Notes: generated by a model from the sequence alone, not told the origin. Counted from the first letter of the stretch, positions 17,524 through 26,997 are shown. The stretch: 64,000 nt of DNA from Oscillospiraceae bacterium (GCA_017527825.1 JAFXPO010000022.1:1-64000); one strand, 5' to 3'. Numbers and translations are program-made.

Positions 17524-18924
17524 ATGGCGGAGATCAAAGCAACGCTGACCGGCAAGGACGAGCGCTTTCTGGAACGAAGCTTAAACGGTCCAATGCTTCG
17601 GGTCATTCTGTATATCGGTACGCCGCTGGCGCTCTATCAGGGACTGAACATGCTGTTCATGGTGCTGGACACGATGATGGCGTCCCACATCAGCAAAGAA
17701 TCCGTCTCGGCGGTGGCATATCTCTCTCAGCTCAATTTGATGCTCTCCGCCGTGGGCGGAGGACTGGCGGTGGGCGCGGGCATCCAGATCAGCCGCGCCT
17801 ACGGCGAGGGCAACTTCACGCTGGTCCGCAAGCGCGTGAGCAGCCTGTATGTCATCTGCCTCGCGGTGGGGCTTGTCATGCTGGTGGGCATTCTGCCCTT
17901 TACAAACGGCTTTTTGCGCCTTGCCGGTACGCCGGACGAACTGATTGCTGTCGGCGCTGCCTACTTCGCCGTAGAGCTGATCGGTCTGGTCGTCAAGTTC
18001 CTCAACAACGTCTACATTGCCGTGGAGCGGGCGAGGGGAAACTCCCGACGCATCATGTACCTGAACTTTCTTGTCATTGCGGTGAAGCTGTCGCTGACGG
18101 CGGTGTTCGTCTATCTGCTCCATGGCGATCTTGTGATGATCGCGGTGGCGTCGCTGGCGTCACAGATGGTCATGCTGGTGTTCGCCGTGAAAAACAGCCT
18201 TGCCGGAGACGGGGCGTTCAGCTTCTCCAAGGACGCGGTGTGCATGGACAAGGAGACCACCAGGCCCATGATCACGCAGTCGATTCCGGTCATCACGGAA
18301 AAGGTGCTCTTCGCCTTCGGCAAGACCGTGGTCAACTCCATGAGCACGGTCTACGGCGCGACCATGGTGGGTGCGCTGGGCGTGGCGAACAATCTCGGCG
18401 GCATCACCACCAACCCGCAGAACGGGTATCAGGAAGGCGCGTCCGCCATCATCAGCCAGAACTTCGGCGCAGGAAAATACCGCCGCGTGCTGGAAGCGTT
18501 TTACGCGACGGTATTGGTGAACGTTGTGATCGGCGCGGTGATTTCGGGGCTGGAGCTGTGGCAGCTCGATCTGCTGGCAAGGCTCTTTGACAGCGGCAGC
18601 GAAGCGTTCCATGAGCAGATCGCGCTGGTGTATCGCTACGAGGCGCTGGGCGCGGTGCCACTGGGCGTTAACGCGGCGGTGTTGGCGCTGCTGTACGGTC
18701 TCGGTATGACACGCCTGACGCTGCTGCTGAACTTTGCCCGCGTGTTCATCTTTCGCATTCCGGTGTTCTGGGTTTTACAGCACTGGACGAATGCGGGGGA
18801 GGCGAGCGTCGGCATGGTCATGCTCATCAGCAACTTTTCCTCCGGCGTGCTGGCGGCGATCGTCAGTTTATTTGTCATCCGCGCGTTCAAGCGGAGATAT
18901 CTCAGTACATCCCCAGAACCTTAA
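17524..18924 (+). CDS. MATE-family transporter
   Basis: 466 residues, about twelve hydrophobic segments. The first is LYIGTPLALYQGLNMLFMVLDT, followed by HISKESVSAVAYLSQ and GAGIQISRAYGEGN, as in MATE exporters. It is only distantly similar to the MATE protein at 5857-7200. The start is behind GGGGTGAG. Its 3' end overlaps the convergent AEC transporter gene by 23 bases. It may export a product of the adjacent cluster, though a terminator separates them. Confidence 0.92.
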   Translation: MAEIKATLTGKDERFLERSLNGPMLRVILYIGTPLALYQGLNMLFMVLDTMMASHISKESVSAVAYLSQLNLMLSAVGGGLAVGAGIQISRAYGEGNFTLVRKRVSSLYVICLAVGLVMLVGILPFTNGFLRLAGTPDELIAVGAAYFAVELIGLVVKFLNNVYIAVERARGNSRRIMYLNFLVIAVKLSLTAVFVYLLHGDLVMIAVASLASQMVMLVFAVKNSLAGDGAFSFSKDAVCMDKETTRPMITQSIPVITEKVLFAFGKTVVNSMSTVYGATMVGALGVANNLGGITTNPQNGYQEGASAIISQNFGAGKYRRVLEAFYATVLVNVVIGAVISGLELWQLDLLARLFDSGSEAFHEQIALVYRYEALGAVPLGVNAAVLALLYGLGMTRLTLLLNFARVFIFRIPVFWVLQHWTNAGEASVGMVMLISNFSSGVLAAIVSLFVIRAFKRRYLSTSPEP

Positions 18925-19840
18925 AGACCAGACTCCAGATAAACAGCGTCAGTGACGCCAGCGCGCTGGTGACGACCACGATGTTGCCCGCCAGCTTCGC
19001 GTCACTGCCCATTTGTTCCGCCATGGTGAACGACGCGACGGCGGTGGAGGAGCCGAACACGGCGAGGAGCGTCACAAACTCCACGCCGCGGAAGCCGCAA
19101 GCCGCCGCCAGCGAAAGCATAAGGGCGGGGATGACCACGAGCCGCCCCGCCGTAACAGCGATCAGCTCGCGCATGTGCTCCCTGGCGTCGCCGAAGTGGA
19201 AGAACGCGCCGAGCAGAAACAGCATCAACGGGCTTGCGACCCGCGCCATGTCCCGTGCGGCGACCTCAAGCGGACCGGGGAGCCTGATTCCCAGCGCAAG
19301 GGCGATGATACCGGCGACACTGCCGAGGATCAGCGGGTTTTTCGCAATGTCCAGCACGAGGCGCTTCTTGTCCGCCTTTTTGCCGCTGTAACCCTCCAGC
19401 ACTGCCACCGCCAGTACGTTGAACGTCGGCGCGACCAGTGCGCTCGTGACTGCGGCGACGCCCACGTCACCGCCCTCAATGAGTCCGGCGGCAAAGGGAA
19501 TGCCGAGGATGATGAAGTTGCTGCGGTACAGACCCTGAATGACCACACCGCGCCGTTCCCGCAGGGGCACGCAATATGTGGCGTAGAGCAGACTCAGACC
19601 GAACACCAGCAAGATGCCGCAGAACACGAAGATCAGCAGCTTCGGTCGCACCGCAGATGAGAGGTCGGAGGTGTAGACGTTGTAAAAGCACATCACCGGC
19701 ATGAACACCTTGAACGCCACGGCGTTCATGCGCGGCACCTCGGACTCACGAATGATGCCGCCGCGTTTGGCGGCGTAGCCCGCGGCGATGATAAGAAAGA
19801 TCGGGACAATGGCGTTCAGGCAGATCAACAGGCTGTTCAT
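18902..19840 (-). CDS. AEC-family (auxin efflux carrier-like) transporter
   Basis: A 312-residue membrane protein with about ten helices in two halves: FLIIAAGYAAKRGGII at the N-terminus, YRSNFIILGIPFAAGL and LFLLGAFFHFGDAREH in the middle, and FGSSTAVASFTMAEQMG near the C-terminus. AEC members in bacteria carry malate, malonate or other small organic acids. The start is the ATG at 19840 with GGAGGAACACCT upstream; the frame stays open beyond it but without family similarity. It overlaps the MATE gene tail-to-tail and is divergent from the TIM-barrel gene. Confidence 0.92.
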   Translation of the reverse strand: MNSLLICLNAIVPIFLIIAAGYAAKRGGIIRESEVPRMNAVAFKVFMPVMCFYNVYTSDLSSAVRPKLLIFVFCGILLVFGLSLLYATYCVPLRERRGVVIQGLYRSNFIILGIPFAAGLIEGGDVGVAAVTSALVAPTFNVLAVAVLEGYSGKKADKKRLVLDIAKNPLILGSVAGIIALALGIRLPGPLEVAARDMARVASPLMLFLLGAFFHFGDAREHMRELIAVTAGRLVVIPALMLSLAAACGFRGVEFVTLLAVFGSSTAVASFTMAEQMGSDAKLAGNIVVVTSALASLTLFIWSLVFKVLGMY

Positions 19841-19933
19841 AGGTGTTCCTCCGAATGGTCTATAAAAAGTTTTGCGTCGTCCGCCGGAGCGGTGGAGCGA
19901 CAGGATACTGAAATACATACAGGGGGTAGTGTT

Positions 19934-20782
19934 ATGCAGATCGGAATTCGTCTTCACGATGTCAACACGGAAGCGGGGGAGCAGACGTTGGAGGCTCGCG
20001 CCGCCAAAGCACGGGAGGAGGGCTTTTCCTGCGTGCATCTGGCGCTGGCGAAGTGCATCAAGGGCGTCACGTTTGACGCCGCGGCGCTGACGGAGGGGCT
20101 TGGCGCCTATGTGCGCCGCGTGTTCCGGCAAAATGAGCTGGACGTGGCGGTGCTGGGCTGCTATCTTAATCTTGCCCACCCGGATGAGGCGAAGCTGCGG
20201 GAGTTCCAGACCCGCTATTATGGCAACATCCGCGTGGCGGCGGTGGCGGGCATCGGCATGGTGGGCACCGAGACCGGTGCGCCCAATGCCGAGTATAAGC
20301 TGGACGCCAACACCCACGGAGAGGAGGCGCTGCAAACCTTTATCCGCAACCTCGCGCCTGTGGTGGAGTGCGCCGAGCGCTACGGCGTCACCATGGCGAT
20401 CGAACCGGTGTGGAACCACATCGTCTACAATCCCGACCGGGCGCTGGAGGTCATCCACAGCATCGGCAGCAGGAACCTTCGCATCATCTTTGACCCGGTG
20501 AACCTGCTGGGCATGGAGAATGTGGACGACCGTCGGCGCGTCATCGCCGATGCCATGGACAAGCTCTGCGACCACATCGCCATGGTGCACATCAAGGACT
20601 TCCGCCGTGAGAACGGCAAGCTGGTGAGCATTGCCGCCGGTACCGGCGAGATGGACTATACCGACATCGTGCGCTTTATCAAGGCGCGCAAGCCGTATGT
20701 GCAGGCGACGCTGGAAAACACCGTCAACGAAAACGCCGTGTCATCGAGAGAGATGCTTCAGCGGCTCTATGATTCCTTATAA
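19934..20782 (+). CDS. Sugar phosphate isomerase/epimerase (TIM barrel)
   Basis: 282 residues, xylose-isomerase-like barrel. Metal-site candidates are Glu in GVTMAIEPVWNHIVYNP, Asp in LRIIFDPVNLLG, His in IAMVHIKDFRRE and Glu in YVQATLENTV. It resembles IolE/UlaE/hydroxypyruvate-isomerase-type proteins more than the barrel at 13660. The ATG follows AGGGGGTAG; an upstream in-frame ATG (19892) lacks an RBS. Monocistronic, with a multi-hairpin region behind it. It belongs either to the preceding cluster or to the pectin island that follows. Confidence 0.85.
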   Translation: MQIGIRLHDVNTEAGEQTLEARAAKAREEGFSCVHLALAKCIKGVTFDAAALTEGLGAYVRRVFRQNELDVAVLGCYLNLAHPDEAKLREFQTRYYGNIRVAAVAGIGMVGTETGAPNAEYKLDANTHGEEALQTFIRNLAPVVECAERYGVTMAIEPVWNHIVYNPDRALEVIHSIGSRNLRIIFDPVNLLGMENVDDRRRVIADAMDKLCDHIAMVHIKDFRRENGKLVSIAAGTGEMDYTDIVRFIKARKPYVQATLENTVNENAVSSREMLQRLYDSL

Positions 20783-20793
20783 TAATGTCTACT

Positions 20794-21014
20794 GAATAAA
20801 CCGCAAAGCGGCTTATTCGCAGGGCGAAGCCCTGCAATTCGTCAATTCCGCAGGAATTTGACGAATTCAGCCATTGTTGCAATGCATTTGTCAGGAAAAA
20901 CAATGAATTGCTTTTCCTGAAGTGCAAGAATTGGAAAGTATACGCTTTCAAAACCTTGCACCTGAACAAATCCGTGCGCCCTTGATCGCTTTGCTTTTCA
21001 AGGGCTTCGGATTT
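20794..21014. repeat. Array of six consecutive hairpins (intergenic)
   Basis: The 315-base gap behind the isomerase holds no gene but is almost wholly paired. Hairpins: 20794-20818 (GAATAA/TTATTC plus CCGC/GCGG); 20819-20835 (GCAGGGC/GCCCTGC, perfect); 20836-20867 (AATTCGTCAATTCC with its near complement); 20893-20919 (AGGAAAA/TTTTCCT); 20923-20960 (TGCAAG/CTTGCA plus GAAAG/CTTTC); 20968-21014 (AAATCCG/CGGATTT plus CCCTTGA/TCAAGGG). It could be a dispersed REP/MITE-like repeat or a structured RNA. Confidence 0.7.
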
Positions 21015-21067
21015 GTCCGGTACGCATTATCATATCAGCAGATCTCGTCAAATTGCAATGCTTTTTG

Positions 21068-21099
21068 AAAAAGGCTGCCGCGCAAGCGGCAGCCTTTTT
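21068..21099. terminator. Bidirectional terminator
   Basis: Perfect stem AAAAAGGCTGCCGC / GCGGCAGCCTTTTT with a GCAA loop. It touches the stop codon of the convergent pectin methylesterase gene. Confidence 0.92.
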
Positions 21100-21956
21100 C
21101 ATGCGCGGTTGCACCACGCAACACGACCCGGCATGGCGGGGGATTCGTAGAACCGCGCGGTTTTGTCGCGCTCGGTGTCGTTCCACTTGTCGAAGCCTTC
21201 CGCGGCGATATGAGGACCATAGACGCAGTTCTCGAACCGCGACAGCCCGTAGTCCCGCCACGGACGGGCGAGAAAGATGCCCGTTACGCCGTCCTCGGCG
21301 GTGAAGCGGCAATTGCGAAAAGTAAAGCCGTCTGTTTCTTCGGGCGCGTGGGCGGGCGCGGCGACATAGCCGACGTTGCGCACATCGTAAAGCGAGCGAA
21401 TCTCGCAATCCTCAAACAGCGCGCTTCCGCAGCCGAAGATGAAATCCACCGTACCCTCGACGCGGCAACGGGTAAAGCGCTGGCGCAGGGGACGGTCAAC
21501 ACGCAGCTCGTCCGGCAAAAATCCGTCGTAACGCTCGATGAGATCGCGGGGGAGCGGACCGAGGAACAGCGTGTCCTGCGTGGACGTGAGTACGCAGTCC
21601 TCCATGGTGAACCGGTCGCCGTAGACAGTGAGCGCCACCTCCTGACCCTTTGTCTCCGGGCGCAGGGCGTCGTTGACGACGGAGAGATTGCGCATGGTCA
21701 CGCCGTCGGCACATACCGCCAGCGTCCAGGTGCGGAAGGTGTTGTACTCCTTGCCGTCGGCGTGAAGCTTGTTGGCGTAATCGTCGCAAATGAGAATGGT
21801 TTTACCGGCGCCTTCGCCCAGCAGTGTGACATCCGGGGCGCGGAGAACGGTTTTCTGACGATAGACCCCGGCGGAGAGATGAATTACCGTGCCGGGCTGC
21901 GCACGGTCAAATGCATTTTGCAGATCATCGCCGGCATGTACAAAAAGGTCATTCAC
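21099..21956 (-). CDS. Pectin methylesterase (CE8-like), cytoplasmic
   Basis: 285 residues, right-handed beta-helix. Family motifs are present: LTSTQDTLFLGP (QDTL with the first catalytic Asp), CRVEGTVDFIFGCGSA (the GTVDFIFG block with the nucleophile Asp) and FLARPWRDYG (substrate-binding R and W). It demethylates homogalacturonan fragments to release methanol. There is no signal peptide, so it should act in the cytoplasm on imported methylated oligomers. Translation starts at GTG with AGGGGAG upstream. It is divergent from the importer operon and probably co-regulated from the shared 200-base spacer. Confidence 0.93.
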   Translation of the reverse strand: MNDLFVHAGDDLQNAFDRAQPGTVIHLSAGVYRQKTVLRAPDVTLLGEGAGKTILICDDYANKLHADGKEYNTFRTWTLAVCADGVTMRNLSVVNDALRPETKGQEVALTVYGDRFTMEDCVLTSTQDTLFLGPLPRDLIERYDGFLPDELRVDRPLRQRFTRCRVEGTVDFIFGCGSALFEDCEIRSLYDVRNVGYVAAPAHAPEETDGFTFRNCRFTAEDGVTGIFLARPWRDYGLSRFENCVYGPHIAAEGFDKWNDTERDKTARFYESPAMPGRVAWCNRA

Positions 21957-22005
21957 GGCTCAAAACACTCCCCTTTTTAAGTATTGCACAATTTTGACAA
22001 TGCGG

Positions 22006-22034
22006 ATTATAGCATATTGACAAAACAATGAAAA
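22006..22034 (-). promoter_or_regulatory. Candidate promoter of the pectin methylesterase gene
   Basis: On the minus strand TTTTCA (22029-22034), 17-base spacer, TATAAT (22006-22011). On the plus strand a TATAAT at 22110-22115 could serve the divergent importer operon, but no good -35 is at the right distance. Confidence 0.45.
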
Positions 22035-22158
22035 TAGGCAAAGGAAAACAGGTCGTTTTTGTGCATAAAGAAAAACGTTTTTGCCATGTACGAAGAAAAT
22101 ATGTGTAACTATAATAAAAGCTAACATGAAATGGAATGGGTAAAAGGGCGTGAATCAA

Positions 22159-22737
22159 ATGAACCGCCGTTGGACATTTCAGCAATACCGCACCATTGAT
22201 CTTGTGCTTTTCGCGGTGATGCTGTGCATATCGGAAACGGTCATCGTCACGGCGGCGAGGTTCTGGTTTCCCGAACAGTTGTATACCGTCTCCGTTGTTG
22301 CCGCGCTCACGACGATCGTCTTGATGCGCTGGGGCCCTTGGGCGGCGATCCACGCCTTTGTCGGCGGCTTCGTTTTTTGCACGGTGTCCCATGGAACGGT
22401 TCAGCAGTACATAATCTATTGTATCGGCAACCTGTTTTCAATGCTCTCGCTGCTCCCGCTCCGTGCGCTCGGCAAGGAGCGCATCCGCTCGGACAGTACG
22501 CTGACTGTCCTCTTCGCGCTGTGTACCCTGCTGCTGATGCAGCTTGGGCGTGCGCTTGTCGCGTTCGTGCTGGGGACGGAACCGGCCCGCTGTGTCGGCT
22601 TCGTTACCACGGACGTACTCTCTGGCCTGTTTACCGCGGTGATCGTGTGGATCGCCAGGCGGCTTGATGGGATATTCGAAGACCAAAAGCATTATCTTCT
22701 CCGGGTCAACAGAGAAGAGGAAAAAGGAGGATTTTGA
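22159..22737 (+). CDS. Membrane protein, ECF S-component-like
   Basis: 192 residues with five or six hydrophobic helices (LVLFAVMLCISETVIVTAA, VVAALTTIVLMRWGPWAAIH, YIIYCIGNLFSMLSLLPL). The early helix pattern and the conserved-looking VGGFVFCTVSH loop resemble substrate-binding S components of ECF importers, but no ECF T component or paired ATPases are next to it. I chose the ATG at 22159; a GTG at 22150 is an alternative with a worse RBS distance. First gene of the importer operon; its stop overlaps the next ATG (TGATG). It may bind a small co-substrate or regulate the importer. Function unknown. Confidence 0.72.
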   Translation: MNRRWTFQQYRTIDLVLFAVMLCISETVIVTAARFWFPEQLYTVSVVAALTTIVLMRWGPWAAIHAFVGGFVFCTVSHGTVQQYIIYCIGNLFSMLSLLPLRALGKERIRSDSTLTVLFALCTLLLMQLGRALVAFVLGTEPARCVGFVTTDVLSGLFTAVIVWIARRLDGIFEDQKHYLLRVNREEEKGGF

Positions 22738-23789
22738 TGAAAGCAAAAGCAGCAGATTTTCTCATCTACGACGAAGCGACGGACTCATACCGCGAGAGTC
22801 CTGAGCAAGCCGTGCGGGATGACGTGGAGAAACATTATTGGCTCCATGTCGGTCGCACGATCCTGAAAGACTGGCGGCTGTACATCATGCTCATCCCCAT
22901 GCTGCTGGTCTTCCTGTTCTGGCGGTACTTCCCGATGTACGAGCTGCTGGGCTGCTTCAAGGTATCCGACGAGGTTTTGCCGGTGTCGCAGCAGCTGTTC
23001 TCCGGCTTTTCGTACTTCAAGCGCCTGCTCGTCGGCGGAGACGACCTCTCCCGCGAGTTCTGGCGCGCCATGCGCAACACCTTCATCCTCAGCTTCTACG
23101 GTCTGTGCTTCGGCTTCCCGATGCCGATTATCCTTGCGCTGTTCTTCAATGAGATCAAGTCGAACATCGCGCGGAGCGTGTATCAGGTGCTGACCTACCT
23201 GCCCAAATTCATGTCCACGGTCGTTATGACCTCCCTGGTCGTGATGCTGGTCAAGCAGGGCTCGCTGACGAGCGGCATGGGTATTGTGTCTCAGGCGCTC
23301 GCCTCCCTCGGCTGGGTGTCGCAGGACGTGGCGAACTCCGGTCTTCTGAACAATCCGGCGTTCTTCCGCCCGATCTACATTATCAGCGGCATCTGGGAAG
23401 GCGCGGGCTATGACAGCATCGTGTTCTTTGCCGCGATCATCGCCATCTCGCCCACCAGCTACGAGGCGGCACAGATCGACGGCGCTGGCAAGATGGCGCA
23501 GATGCGCTATGTGGTGCTGCCGAGCATCCTCTCCACCATTGTTATCATGCTCATCACCCGTATTGGCTCGCTGCTGAACATCGGCTATGAGAAGGTGCTG
23601 CTGCTCTATAACACCAACACCTATGTTACCGCAGACGTGGTCTCGACCTTTGCGCAGCGCTACGGTCTCGCGGGCGCCGCGAAGGGCATTGCCTCCGCGG
23701 CTGAAATGATGAACAACGTCGTCGGCATGCTGCTGGTCATCGGCGCGAACACCATCGCGCGCAAGGCGTCCGACGTCTCGCTCTACTAA
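22737..23789 (+). CDS. ABC sugar importer permease, LplB type
   Basis: 350 residues, six membrane helices after a roughly 60-residue cytoplasmic N-terminus (ILKDWRLYIMLIPMLLVFLF opens the first helix). The EAA loop that contacts the ATPase is SYEAAQIDGAGKMAQMRYV. LplB-type permeases import oligosaccharides such as rhamnogalacturonan and pectic fragments in Firmicutes. Coupled to the upstream gene by a one-base overlap, with AAAAAGGAGG as RBS, and followed by its partner permease 15 bases on. Confidence 0.93.
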   Translation: MKAKAADFLIYDEATDSYRESPEQAVRDDVEKHYWLHVGRTILKDWRLYIMLIPMLLVFLFWRYFPMYELLGCFKVSDEVLPVSQQLFSGFSYFKRLLVGGDDLSREFWRAMRNTFILSFYGLCFGFPMPIILALFFNEIKSNIARSVYQVLTYLPKFMSTVVMTSLVVMLVKQGSLTSGMGIVSQALASLGWVSQDVANSGLLNNPAFFRPIYIISGIWEGAGYDSIVFFAAIIAISPTSYEAAQIDGAGKMAQMRYVVLPSILSTIVIMLITRIGSLLNIGYEKVLLLYNTNTYVTADVVSTFAQRYGLAGAAKGIASAAEMMNNVVGMLLVIGANTIARKASDVSLY

Positions 23790-23804
23790 GGAAAGGAGAT
23801 CGAA

Positions 23805-24695
23805 ATGAAAAGAAAACTTGAGATCTCCGAGCTGATTTTCAAGATCATCAGCTATACGCTCCTCACCGTGTTTGCGCTGGCGTGCCTGTATCCGTTCGTC
23901 TACGCGATCTCCGCCGCCGTCAGCGGTCGTGCCGCGGTGGATTACGGCGAGATCGTTCTGTTCCCGAAGGACGTGCAGTTCGACGCCTTCAAGCGTATGT
24001 TCAGCGACAACATGTTCTGGAACGCTTACTCCAACACGCTGTTCATCACGTTCTACGGCACGCTCTGGGCGCTGCTGTACTCTATTCTCGGCGCCTACGC
24101 GCTGTCTAAGCGCCGCCTGCTGTTCCGCAAGTTCTTTAACTTCTTCCTGGTGTTCACCATGTGGTTCGCTGCCGGTATCGTCCCGCAGTACCTCAACTAT
24201 TTGGACACTAAGACCGTGTTCAACGGCATCGGCATCATGGACGACAAGTGGCTGGTCGTCATTGCTATGGGTATGGCGGCGATGAACATTATCCTGCTGA
24301 GAAACGCCTTCGAGGGCGTACCCAGTGAAATCGAGGAAGCCGCCATCGTCGACGGCGCCTCCGAGTTCCAGGTGCTCAGCAAGGTGTACCTGCCCATGAG
24401 CAAATCCACCATCGCGACCGTCGCGCTGTTCTTCGGCATCAGCCGCTGGAACGGCTACTTCTGGGCACGCCAGATGATCTCCAACTCCAACGAGCATCCG
24501 CTGCAGGTTTTCATCCGCCTGCGCCTTGAGGAGTTCACTGACGCCGAGGCGATGGCAGGCTGGAACCAGCCCTACGCGTCTGACTCGGTCGTCTACGCGC
24601 TGATCGTGTGCTCCATCGTACCGATCCTGATCATCTACCCGTTCATCCAGAAGTACTTCGCCAAGGGCACCAACGTCGGCGGCGTCAAGGAATAA
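23805..24695 (+). CDS. ABC sugar importer permease, YtcP type
   Basis: 296 residues, six helices. It is the second half of the LplB/YtcP pair. The N-terminus reads ISYTLLTVFALACLYPFVYA and the EAA loop is EEAAIVDGASEFQVLSKVY. The periplasmic-binding-protein-facing loop between helices 1 and 2 carries the VSGRAAVDYGEIVLFPK region usual in YtcP. It forms the membrane channel with the preceding permease. Confidence 0.93.
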   Translation: MKRKLEISELIFKIISYTLLTVFALACLYPFVYAISAAVSGRAAVDYGEIVLFPKDVQFDAFKRMFSDNMFWNAYSNTLFITFYGTLWALLYSILGAYALSKRRLLFRKFFNFFLVFTMWFAAGIVPQYLNYLDTKTVFNGIGIMDDKWLVVIAMGMAAMNIILLRNAFEGVPSEIEEAAIVDGASEFQVLSKVYLPMSKSTIATVALFFGISRWNGYFWARQMISNSNEHPLQVFIRLRLEEFTDAEAMAGWNQPYASDSVVYALIVCSIVPILIIYPFIQKYFAKGTNVGGVKE

Positions 24696-24745
24696 TCGTA
24701 GTTCCACCGGATTACCCGGAAACGATAAAAAATTAGGAGGATATC

Positions 24746-26926
24746 ATGAAAAAGAGCAAATCCATCATTGCGCTGCTGCTTTCCATCTCAATGATCGCAG
24801 TGCTGCTGACCGGCTGCGGCGGCGGCAAGATCGACGTGGACAGCTACGAGCAGCCCACCACCCAGACCGAGACCACCACTCCTGCCGACACCCAGACGGA
24901 TGCGGCTCCCGCTGAGTTGAGCTATGCCAGCGGCACCGTGCTCCGCATGGCTACCGGCTACAACTCCACCAAGACCGGTCTGAGCTTCGACGCTGAAGTC
25001 GCGGGCGAGGGCGTCACCCTCGCCGACGGCAAGACCTATCGCGCCGGCGACCTGAAGCCGACCTGGGTCGAGGTCGAGAACGTGCTCGACATCAAGATCG
25101 AGGACAAGTATCAGGGCAACAGCGCTTCCAACGAGTTTGACTACTGGAAAGAGCGCATGGGCGACGTCGACATGATCTCCGGTACCGCTGCCAAGCTTAC
25201 CGAGAACGGCGAGCAGGGCGTTGTCGTGAACATTGCCGAGTATCTCGACCAGATGCCGAACTTCAAGGCTTACCTTGAGGCGAACCCCATCGTCCGCCTG
25301 TCCATCACCGGTAACACCGACACCGGCGCCATTTACTTCTCCCCGTACTTCGACGGCGTCAACGACATCGAGCGTATGCCGCTCATGCGTGTCGACATGG
25401 TTCAGAAGCTGCTCGACGGCGAGGGCGAGTTCACCGCTTCCGCCAGCAATAAGACCGCGGCTCCTGTCTATCAGCCCTACATGCCCACCTCCGGCAAGAT
25501 CGACATCGACACCGTGAAGCTGGATGGCAGCGGCGTTGAGACCGTGACCAAGGATTACGGCGCTTATGGCAACATCATTGAGAAGATGAACGCTGCCGGC
25601 AGCATTGACGGCGTGACCGCTGTCAATATGCTCCGTGAGTACATCGACAAGACCTATGGCGGATACTACGGCACCGAGCGTTCCAACCTCTTCGTCGGTC
25701 AGAACGCCGCGTGGGATGCCGACGAGCTTGTCGCGCTGCTCCGCTGCGTCGTCGCCAACCCCCAGACCCTCAACGGCACGAACAGCATTCAGGGCCTGTT
25801 CTCCCGTGAGGACAACAACAACCAGCGCCGCGTTGATATGTTCCGTTTCGCTGGTCACCTGTTCGGCGTCCGCGGTCTTGAGTCCCGTCAGGACTACCTG
25901 TACTTCGGCACCGACGGCAAGCTCCACGACGCCCGTCAGGAGGTTGAGACCTATGAGGCTCTTGAGCGCATGAACAACATCGCCCAGGAAGGTCTGATCT
26001 CCGTCAACTTCATGAACACCGCTGACGGCAAGACCAAGCAGTACCTCGAGAACGACACCGGCTTCATGCACTACGACTACAACTCCACTCAGACCCTGTA
26101 CAACGATCCCAGCCAGGGCGTCTTTGACGACGGCGAGTTGTACATGGCGGTCATGGTTCCTGTCGCTTGCTGGCAGGACGGCACCAACGGCGGCAACTAC
26201 ATGCGTTTCACCGAGTCCTGGCGCTCTGTCAAGACCGACGGTTGGGGCATCTCCGCTGACGGCGTCAAGGGCAACCAGGATAAGCTCAACGCCGCGCTCA
26301 AGCTCATCGACTACGCTTATTCTCCTGAGGGCATGATCCTCATGAGCTATGGTCCCGACGCGTTCATCAAGACCAACGCCGACGGCAGCTATGTCACCTT
26401 CACCTTCAACGGTCAGCAGATGCCCGAAATCGCTGACGCGACCCGTGCGGAGCTGTGGGAGAAGGCTAGCGGCAACTACACCAACTACGCCCGTCAGTTC
26501 CTCGGCTCCACGCTGAGCTTCGCCAAGAGCCAGGCGTTTGAGTTCCAGTGCACCAGTGACGTCGGCCGTATCGGCGCGGGCTACATCTCCACCGCCATCG
26601 GTCTTGGCACCATCAAGCATCCCGAACTGGCTGTCTCCAGCAACCCCTGGTACATGTCCATCCCCACCGTTCTCCCCAACACCAAGGCTGAGAATGACAT
26701 GATCAACAAGTACACCCAGCTCACCAGCAACGGTCGCTTCTCCAGCTCCAAGGACGGCGAGAACCTGTTCGTTAACCAGATCGTCTCCGGCTACGCCGAA
26801 GAGGGCATGGGCAACGCTGCGGCTTCCGCCGCTAAGGTTGCTGACGATTGGGGCGGCAAGCAGTACCTGACGCTCAAGCAGGATGCTTGGGATCGTCTGC
26901 TCGCCTACTACAACGCGATCGGCTAA
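24746..26926 (+). CDS. Extracellular solute-binding lipoprotein of the pectic importer
   Basis: 726 residues. The signal peptide ends in the lipobox VLLTGC with Cys24 as the lipidated residue, followed by a Thr/Pro-rich tether. The body is a large type of family 1-like solute-binding protein (LplA-like), much longer than the usual 500 or so residues. Codon choice is noticeably more uniform than in the neighbours (many GAC, AAC, GGC, CGT), which fits very high expression. AGGAGGATATC precedes the ATG. A 13-base-pair hairpin (26942-26970) follows the stop and may protect this segment of mRNA. Likely ligand: pectic oligosaccharide. Confidence 0.9.
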   Translation: MKKSKSIIALLLSISMIAVLLTGCGGGKIDVDSYEQPTTQTETTTPADTQTDAAPAELSYASGTVLRMATGYNSTKTGLSFDAEVAGEGVTLADGKTYRAGDLKPTWVEVENVLDIKIEDKYQGNSASNEFDYWKERMGDVDMISGTAAKLTENGEQGVVVNIAEYLDQMPNFKAYLEANPIVRLSITGNTDTGAIYFSPYFDGVNDIERMPLMRVDMVQKLLDGEGEFTASASNKTAAPVYQPYMPTSGKIDIDTVKLDGSGVETVTKDYGAYGNIIEKMNAAGSIDGVTAVNMLREYIDKTYGGYYGTERSNLFVGQNAAWDADELVALLRCVVANPQTLNGTNSIQGLFSREDNNNQRRVDMFRFAGHLFGVRGLESRQDYLYFGTDGKLHDARQEVETYEALERMNNIAQEGLISVNFMNTADGKTKQYLENDTGFMHYDYNSTQTLYNDPSQGVFDDGELYMAVMVPVACWQDGTNGGNYMRFTESWRSVKTDGWGISADGVKGNQDKLNAALKLIDYAYSPEGMILMSYGPDAFIKTNADGSYVTFTFNGQQMPEIADATRAELWEKASGNYTNYARQFLGSTLSFAKSQAFEFQCTSDVGRIGAGYISTAIGLGTIKHPELAVSSNPWYMSIPTVLPNTKAENDMINKYTQLTSNGRFSSSKDGENLFVNQIVSGYAEEGMGNAAASAAKVADDWGGKQYLTLKQDAWDRLLAYYNAIG

Positions 26927-26941
26927 TCGACGGGGAAGTCT

Positions 26942-26970
26942 CATCCGAAAGGGCAGCGCCCTTTCGGATG
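26942..26970 (+). promoter_or_regulatory. Intercistronic hairpin behind the binding-protein gene
   Basis: Perfect stem ATCCGAAAGGGC / GCCCTTTCGGAT, loop AGC, without a T tail. Such hairpins behind binding-protein genes usually stabilise upstream mRNA or partly terminate. Confidence 0.65.
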
Positions 26971-26997
26971 GGGAGACCCCACGACAGGGAGGTCAGA

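Noticed and set aside
18902..20590. A 562-residue version of the AEC transporter
   Set aside because: The extra N-terminal part is antisense to the TIM-barrel gene and has no transporter character. The ATG at 19840 has a good RBS and the family start.
22785..26944. Long antisense frames across the permease and binding-protein genes
   Set aside because: Low-complexity His/Asp/Val-rich translations mirror the biased codons of the sense genes; no RBS or domains.
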